From NCBI GenBank assembly GCA_905221605.1, contig CAJNDS010002692.1:1-64000 (forward strand): DNA of 64,000 nucleotides, given 5' to 3'. This document shows positions 59,420 through 64,000 of the stretch, in pieces. Position 1 is the first letter of the stretch. Each line of letters begins with the position of its first letter. A program made the position numbers and the translations under genes. The notes beneath the pieces were generated by a model. That model ran no database searches and had not been told where the DNA came from. It worked only from the letters and a program-made list of their open reading frames with translations. Origin of the DNA: Symbiodinium natans. Its lineage: Eukaryota; Sar; Dinophyceae; Suessiales; Symbiodiniaceae.

Positions 59420-61006
59420 CTAAGAACATGACTGTTCACACGAGATTTCAACCAAGAACAATGGAACCGCTTGAAAATCCCGGAAAACTGCAAATATCGA
59501 TGGGGACTCGCCCGAATCAACTGTCGTGTCGTATCTATCTCCATCATCGTTGCGCACTGGTGGCTCGACATCTCCTGGGGAGCCTTTGCAGTAGTGCCCA
59601 ACGAGAACTCTAGATAAAATCAGCGCCTTGGTCCCATGCTCTCCACCCCCCTTATCACAAAACCTTAAGGAATACCGTGGGTCGGATGAGAAGTAGGTTG
59701 CATGGCCAAGGAGTGTTCCATGCCTCCCTGCAAAGCTCCTGTTGAAGCCCTGTTTGAAGATCTTGGGCACGAAGCTCCAGGAAGTACCGTGCCAAAGCTC
59801 TCGCTCCTCTGGAAGTCCATCCCGCATCATAGTGGCCTTCAAGGCATCGTACACGTTTTGCTGGACTAGTGTAGCAGCATAGACCCCTACTAATCGAGGC
59901 TTCAAATCTCCAAGCTTTTCGCAGATCCTCGCTTCATTCGCTTCATCTGCCACGCGGGAAATCAATCCCGAGTCTAGCAGCGATAGCGGTAGCGACGCTC
60001 CTGGAGAGCCAAGAGAGCCTTCCGGCCATTTCAGCCGAAACGAGGGCGTGTTGCTCGATTTGCTTGTGTTCCCTGGGGTCCCTGTGCTTCGGCGGCTTGG
60101 GGGTGTGAAGGAAAGGGATTGCGACTGAGAGCGGCTCCTCCGCTCAGCTGTTCTTCGAGGCGGGGAGGTGGCCGTGCGCCGAATTGGAATTGGCACCGGC
60201 ACCGCCTGGACTTGGCTTGTGCAGCGCTTCTGATGCGCAGCCAGCACCTCGGGTTTGAATTGACGCTGGCAGACCGTGCACCGCTGCAGCTGGTTGCAGA
60301 AGGCATTGAACGAGCTGGTTGCTGCCGGAGGAGGTCTGGCAGGCATGGTTTGCCTGCGTACAGGACGCTTTGGTTCCTGTTTGGGACGCTGTAAACAGAC
60401 TTTCTGATGGGTTTCCAGTCGATTGGGAAGAAAAGTTCGCTTGCAGAACTGGCAGGGCAGCAGCTTCGAAGGATCGACCGTGGGCTGCCTCGTCTCCACC
60501 CAATCCTCGAAAGTTGTTGCGATGGTTTGAGGAAGGCCCAGGCTTCGGACGTTCTCGCAGTGCCGCTGAAGACAGTCGACGCCGGCAGGAAGCTCCCATT
60601 CTTCAAGAAGCTGACACCGCTCTTGTGACGGCCGCTTGGACTCCTGTAGTTCAAACCGGCGCTTGCATGCTCGGAGATGCATGTCCAGCGACTTATGCGT
60701 CAAATACTTTTGACCGCAGATGTAACACCGCAATGGGGCAGGCGGCGCGCATGCCTCCAAGGATGCTTCTGGGTCTACAAAAGACAAGCCAGACATACAG
60801 AGTTGAAGTGCCTTGCTCTCATCTCCTCCAGAAACGTGCAAGGCGACTTTAGCGATCTCAGGCCCGAAGCCCATGCCCTCCAACTTCGAAACGCTGGTTG
60901 GATCACTGCCATTCCGCTGTGCCTCCAGCAGAACTTGCCGCAAGAATCTGCCGTCTGAAAACTGAAGATGCACGGACGATTCGCTGTCTTTGCACTCCGC
61001 AGACAT
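59420..61006 (-). CDS. UBA + three C2HC zinc fingers + PARP-type mono-ADP-ribosyltransferase
   Basis: Intact frame; the first ATG is at 61006 (MSAECKDSE), with 15 further open codons upstream that lack an ATG. Domains: a UBA-like ubiquitin-binding motif (LEGMGFGPEIAKVAL, about 60905-60790); three zinc fingers of the C-x2-C-x12-H-x4/5-C type (CYICGQKYLTHKSLDMHLRAC at 60726-60664; CQFCKRTFLPN at about 60455; CTVCQRQFKPE at about 60280); an Arg/Ser/Pro-rich linker with RSRSQSQS; and a PARP catalytic domain (about 59960-59430) with LWHGTSWSFVPKIFKQGF, HATYFSSDPRYS and SPSIFAVFRDFQAVP. The His and Tyr of the NAD pocket are present, and the third triad position appears to be Ile, so it should transfer single ADP-ribose units as PARP10/14-type enzymes do. 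A role in ubiquitin-linked stress or DNA-damage signalling is inference. It is a single exon as far as visible. Confidence 0.9.
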   Translation of the reverse strand: MSAECKDSESSVHLQFSDGRFLRQVLLEAQRNGSDPTSVSKLEGMGFGPEIAKVALHVSGGDESKALQLCMSGLSFVDPEASLEACAPPAPLRCYICGQKYLTHKSLDMHLRACKRRFELQESKRPSQERCQLLEEWELPAGVDCLQRHCENVRSLGLPQTIATTFEDWVETRQPTVDPSKLLPCQFCKRTFLPNRLETHQKVCLQRPKQEPKRPVRRQTMPARPPPAATSSFNAFCNQLQRCTVCQRQFKPEVLAAHQKRCTSQVQAVPVPIPIRRTATSPPRRTAERRSRSQSQSLSFTPPSRRSTGTPGNTSKSSNTPSFRLKWPEGSLGSPGASLPLSLLDSGLISRVADEANEARICEKLGDLKPRLVGVYAATLVQQNVYDALKATMMRDGLPEERELWHGTSWSFVPKIFKQGFNRSFAGRHGTLLGHATYFSSDPRYSLRFCDKGGGEHGTKALILSRVLVGHYCKGSPGDVEPPVRNDDGDRYDTTVDSGESPSIFAVFRDFQAVPLFLVEISCEQSCS

Positions 61007-61099
61007 GGAAGGTTCCCAGTTCCCCCACCTGCTATCTGTTCCTGATGTCAACTAGTCACATGCGTAACTTGTAACTCAAGGCTTCCTGTAAAGGTCAAG

Positions 61100-64000
61100 C
61101 TTGCGTCAAGGCTATGCATCGCGAGACTGTCGGAAGTCGGAAGTGTAGAAACTCGCATAAACCCCACATGTGCTGCTCACTGGGCGATTCTTTCAGAGCC
61201 GAAACTGAGCCGAGGGAAAGAACGAGGAGAGGTTTCGAGGAGCTAGCAGTGCTGAAGCCGCGTAGAACATGGGCCCAGCCTGCACTGATGCAACATTTTA
61301 TGCACTTAACTTGGCAGGCATGCCATAAACCTCTACTACCGCCATAAGCCCGTCCAGGGACTGAGGTGACGTGCGGCAGCACACATTCAGCACACAACAG
61401 CTCATACAGCACAACGTGCAGATGGAATTGGATGGAGACACCTGGGTGGACGCGCCGTCTTTCCGGGGGTTGCCTCAGTGGCACAACTCTTGGACACGTG
61501 GTTAAGCAAGGTGAAGATGGATTGTGCGGATACTGCAGTTTACCTCCTTGGGCCCACTTACTTGGGGCATCTTGGAGCTTAGCATCTTGGAACTGGTTGG
61601 CATCCTTGATGAGTCTCAGCCTCCGGCATGGGGGAATAAACAAGTGAAGCGCACTGCCCGATCTCTGTGCCTTCTTTTGGTGGGCGGCGTGAGATCCTGC
61701 TTCTCGCATTGCTTGGGCAATCCCATGGTGGCCAGTGGGTCAAGTGACAGCCTTCAGCCTTCGGAATCTATGGAACTTCGCGATCATGTTGTATGACTAA
61801 GCGCAGTCGCATGTGTGAAGCCATGTGATACTCGATTTACTTGCAATGCTGTTCTAACTAGTAGCCAAATTGCTGCGAGTGGACAAGCGGTGCTCGACAG
61901 TGCTCCAGCGGACTCCAGCAAGGAGCTGACATGTCTTTTCACTTTTTTTCAAGTCTCGCTTTCTCCAGCGCTCCCCGAGGCTGATGGGACATTCACTTTG
62001 CGGGATGCCCCCTCCCGCACATCAGCCAGCGCAAATTGCGGTCTGCGAAGTGTGCCCTCTCTCACTTAAGTGGAATGATATGACTCCCTTACGTTGGAGG
62101 TGTTGTGCTTTCACGTGAACTTGAGCAGCATGCAACTTCCTTCATCAAGAACAAGCGCGCTGCCCGTTGTACTGGCACTCCTCCTCACACGCATGTCCCC
62201 ATGCGCCAACTAGCTGATGATGATGGATCATCGCTTCAACCCCCCTCAGGCGCTTTGTCCCTCTAACCTGCCAGAGCAGGACTCTGCATCATGAAAACAT
62301 TGCAGCAAACATGCCAGGACAACCTAGCTTCTTCACATCCAGGTGTACTCGATCCTTCGTTGTTGAAGCACCTGAAATCCCAGCAGTCTCGACCAAACTT
62401 GATCTGACATGTTGGGCAACCGAAAAGACAGCACACAGGCCTATTGATCGGAGTGACAACTTGCAACCCCCCCCCCCCCGGAAATCTTGAGAACTTGAGC
62501 AAAGCACCGTCGGATGGCTGGATCCAGAACTCAGCGAAGGAGCCCGGGGCAGCCTTTTGACAAGACAGATTCAATTTGCATTCATGTGCCTTAAAAAAAC
62601 GGGCGATTCTCACTTGTAGACCCAGCCTGTCGGCACAAGGATCCGGGGTTCACGAAGAGTGTGTTCTCGATCGTGGTCCTGAGATATTGAACTGTGACCG
62701 CACTGACTTCTCCGGTTGAAGTGCCGCTTTGTCAAACACTGCCTGCTTTCTGACACTCTGCCAAAGCCAGCTGCACATCAACAAAGTAGAATGGCATACC
62801 GCAGTGTCTTCGCTAAACCCTCCGTAGTGCGAGCAAGCAGCCCATTCATGATGGCCAGCGGAGATGGGAAGATACAGATTTGCGGAGCACCATCCCAGGG
62901 GAAATCCAAAGCTTGTGCTTTGGCTTCAAACACCTTTGCCCCCGAAGGGTCCCAATCTTCGGCCAACTGAATGCAAACATGATCGCAGCATGTTGAAAGA
63001 CTTCCGATTTCCTTCCCTGCTGAGGTGCATACCTGAGCTGGGTCTCGAGGTACAACTGGAAACAGGCATCTCTGCTGTAACAGCAGGCGCAGTGCCTCAC
63101 GTGGATTCCCGATTGCTTGTCACTATTGGTAGGGTTATACCCGAGCTCATGCTGTACCAATTCGGTTCTTCCCTTGCTGGCCAGCCTCCTCAACTTTTCG
63201 ACCTTCTGGACGCAGCACCATTTCACGAAGTAGTGGACTGAGTGCATCCGCGGAGGTCAGGCTCACCTTGGCAATGTCCCTGCATTGTAGCGGTAGTTTC
63301 TTCGTTCCGATCGCTGCAGCTGGAGGCCTTGATGCCATTGATCTCAATATGGGCAGGATTCGACAGGAAGCGCACCTGGCGACACTGGCCCGAAATTTCG
63401 GCACTCCTGAGAAGCTCAATATGTGACTAAAACAGATGGCGGGCTTAATCAACACATCCGTCGGAACACATGCCAGCTGGTCTCCCATCTGCTGCAAGTG
63501 CACCAGGTCTGTGGCTTCTTGCTCCAACCATTGTGAGAGCCTGAGTCTGGGATGTGCCAACCATCCAACAGAAAGCTAAAATCATTACAGGCTTACAAGG
63601 CTCGAGAGGGTGGCATGATATCCAATGGCGGCTGTGGGAGCGGGTGAAAGTTGACGGCCTTTCCCCAGGACTCCGGAGCCTTCCCCCGACTCCAAGTCGC
63701 AACGAGCGCTTTACATTTGGCCTCCTCCAGAGACGGGAGGATGAGTACCTGCATGCCACAATCATGTTTCAACCCCCCCCCCCCCCCCATTGCTTGCAAG
63801 CCGCCGCTTTTTGCCTACTTAATGCCTTGGCATGCGAAAGCTTACATCCTATGTGCGCCGTCCGGGCCTGTGTTGCGGGTCTGGCACTTCGAAGCGGCTC
63901 CAGACCCTTCCGCAGCTCTGCAAACAGGCGAACGTAGACCTCTGTCCACTCACATCTGAGCCCCATGCTTTAACATCTTAAATAATCCCACGATTCTCCT
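61100..64000. other. No assigned gene; mixed exon-like frames
   Basis: Minus frames RLRLSQWLEQEATDLVHLQQ (63545-63480), VEKLRRLASKGRTELVQHEL (about 63205-63140) and GMQVLILPSLEEAKCKALVA (about 63755-63690) look coding, while the plus frame at 62980-63241 (LEVQLETGISAVTAGAVPHV) does too. No family was recognised. Poly-C tracts lie at 62467-62479 and 63773-63788. Confidence 0.35.

Overview
The window looks like nuclear DNA of a dinoflagellate, possibly a Symbiodiniaceae-type alga. The evidence is roughly 50% GC, many short exons split by small introns, splice junctions of the form AG|G with GC and GA donors as well as GT, and every recognised gene on the same (minus) strand, as in the unidirectional gene clusters of these algae. 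This assignment is inference. I did not find the dinoflagellate spliced-leader sequence, and no ribosomal RNA, tRNA, CRISPR array or reverse transcriptase was recognised.

Layout, all genes on the minus strand. 1-2.3 kb is low-complexity DNA: a CCACCACCACGGGA microsatellite, an inverted-repeat-rich patch, then an AT-rich island unlike the rest. 3.3-12.0 kb is one long gene joining an alpha-1,3-glucan-synthase-type glycosyltransferase (GT5), a polytopic membrane block and, at the C-terminal side, a complete animal-type GH13 alpha-amylase catalytic domain spread over small exons. 12.9-18.3 kb is a BRCA2 homologue with seven clear BRC repeats plus one degenerate one, a helical domain and OB-fold exons; five of the BRC units are a near-identical 339-bp tandem array. 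20.9-21.7 kb encodes a collagen-like Gly-X-Y protein. 22.4-23.4 kb holds a charged coiled-coil protein, and 26.1-27.6 kb an ankyrin-repeat and coiled-coil protein.

From 28 to 37 kb there are several exon-like islands without a recognised family (the best is 33.3-35.0 kb) and a minisatellite at 30 kb. 37.8-39.4 kb is a mitochondrial carrier (SLC25) gene reconstructed from at least seven exons, none of which is a long ORF. 39.9-40.2 kb is a CAAACAA-type satellite. 44.5-46.95 kb holds the AAA+ core of an ORC1-type origin-recognition protein in small exons, with unassigned exons on both sides. 49.0-49.8 kb has a possible helical-repeat protein. 59.4-61.0 kb is an intact UBA, triple C2HC zinc-finger and PARP mono-ADP-ribosyltransferase gene.

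Three of the clear genes concern genome maintenance or replication (BRCA2, ORC1 and the PARP-family protein), but I see no evidence that they form an operon-like unit. The most novel items are the rearranged glucan synthase/amylase fusion, the recent BRC amplification and the UBA-ZnF-PARP architecture.
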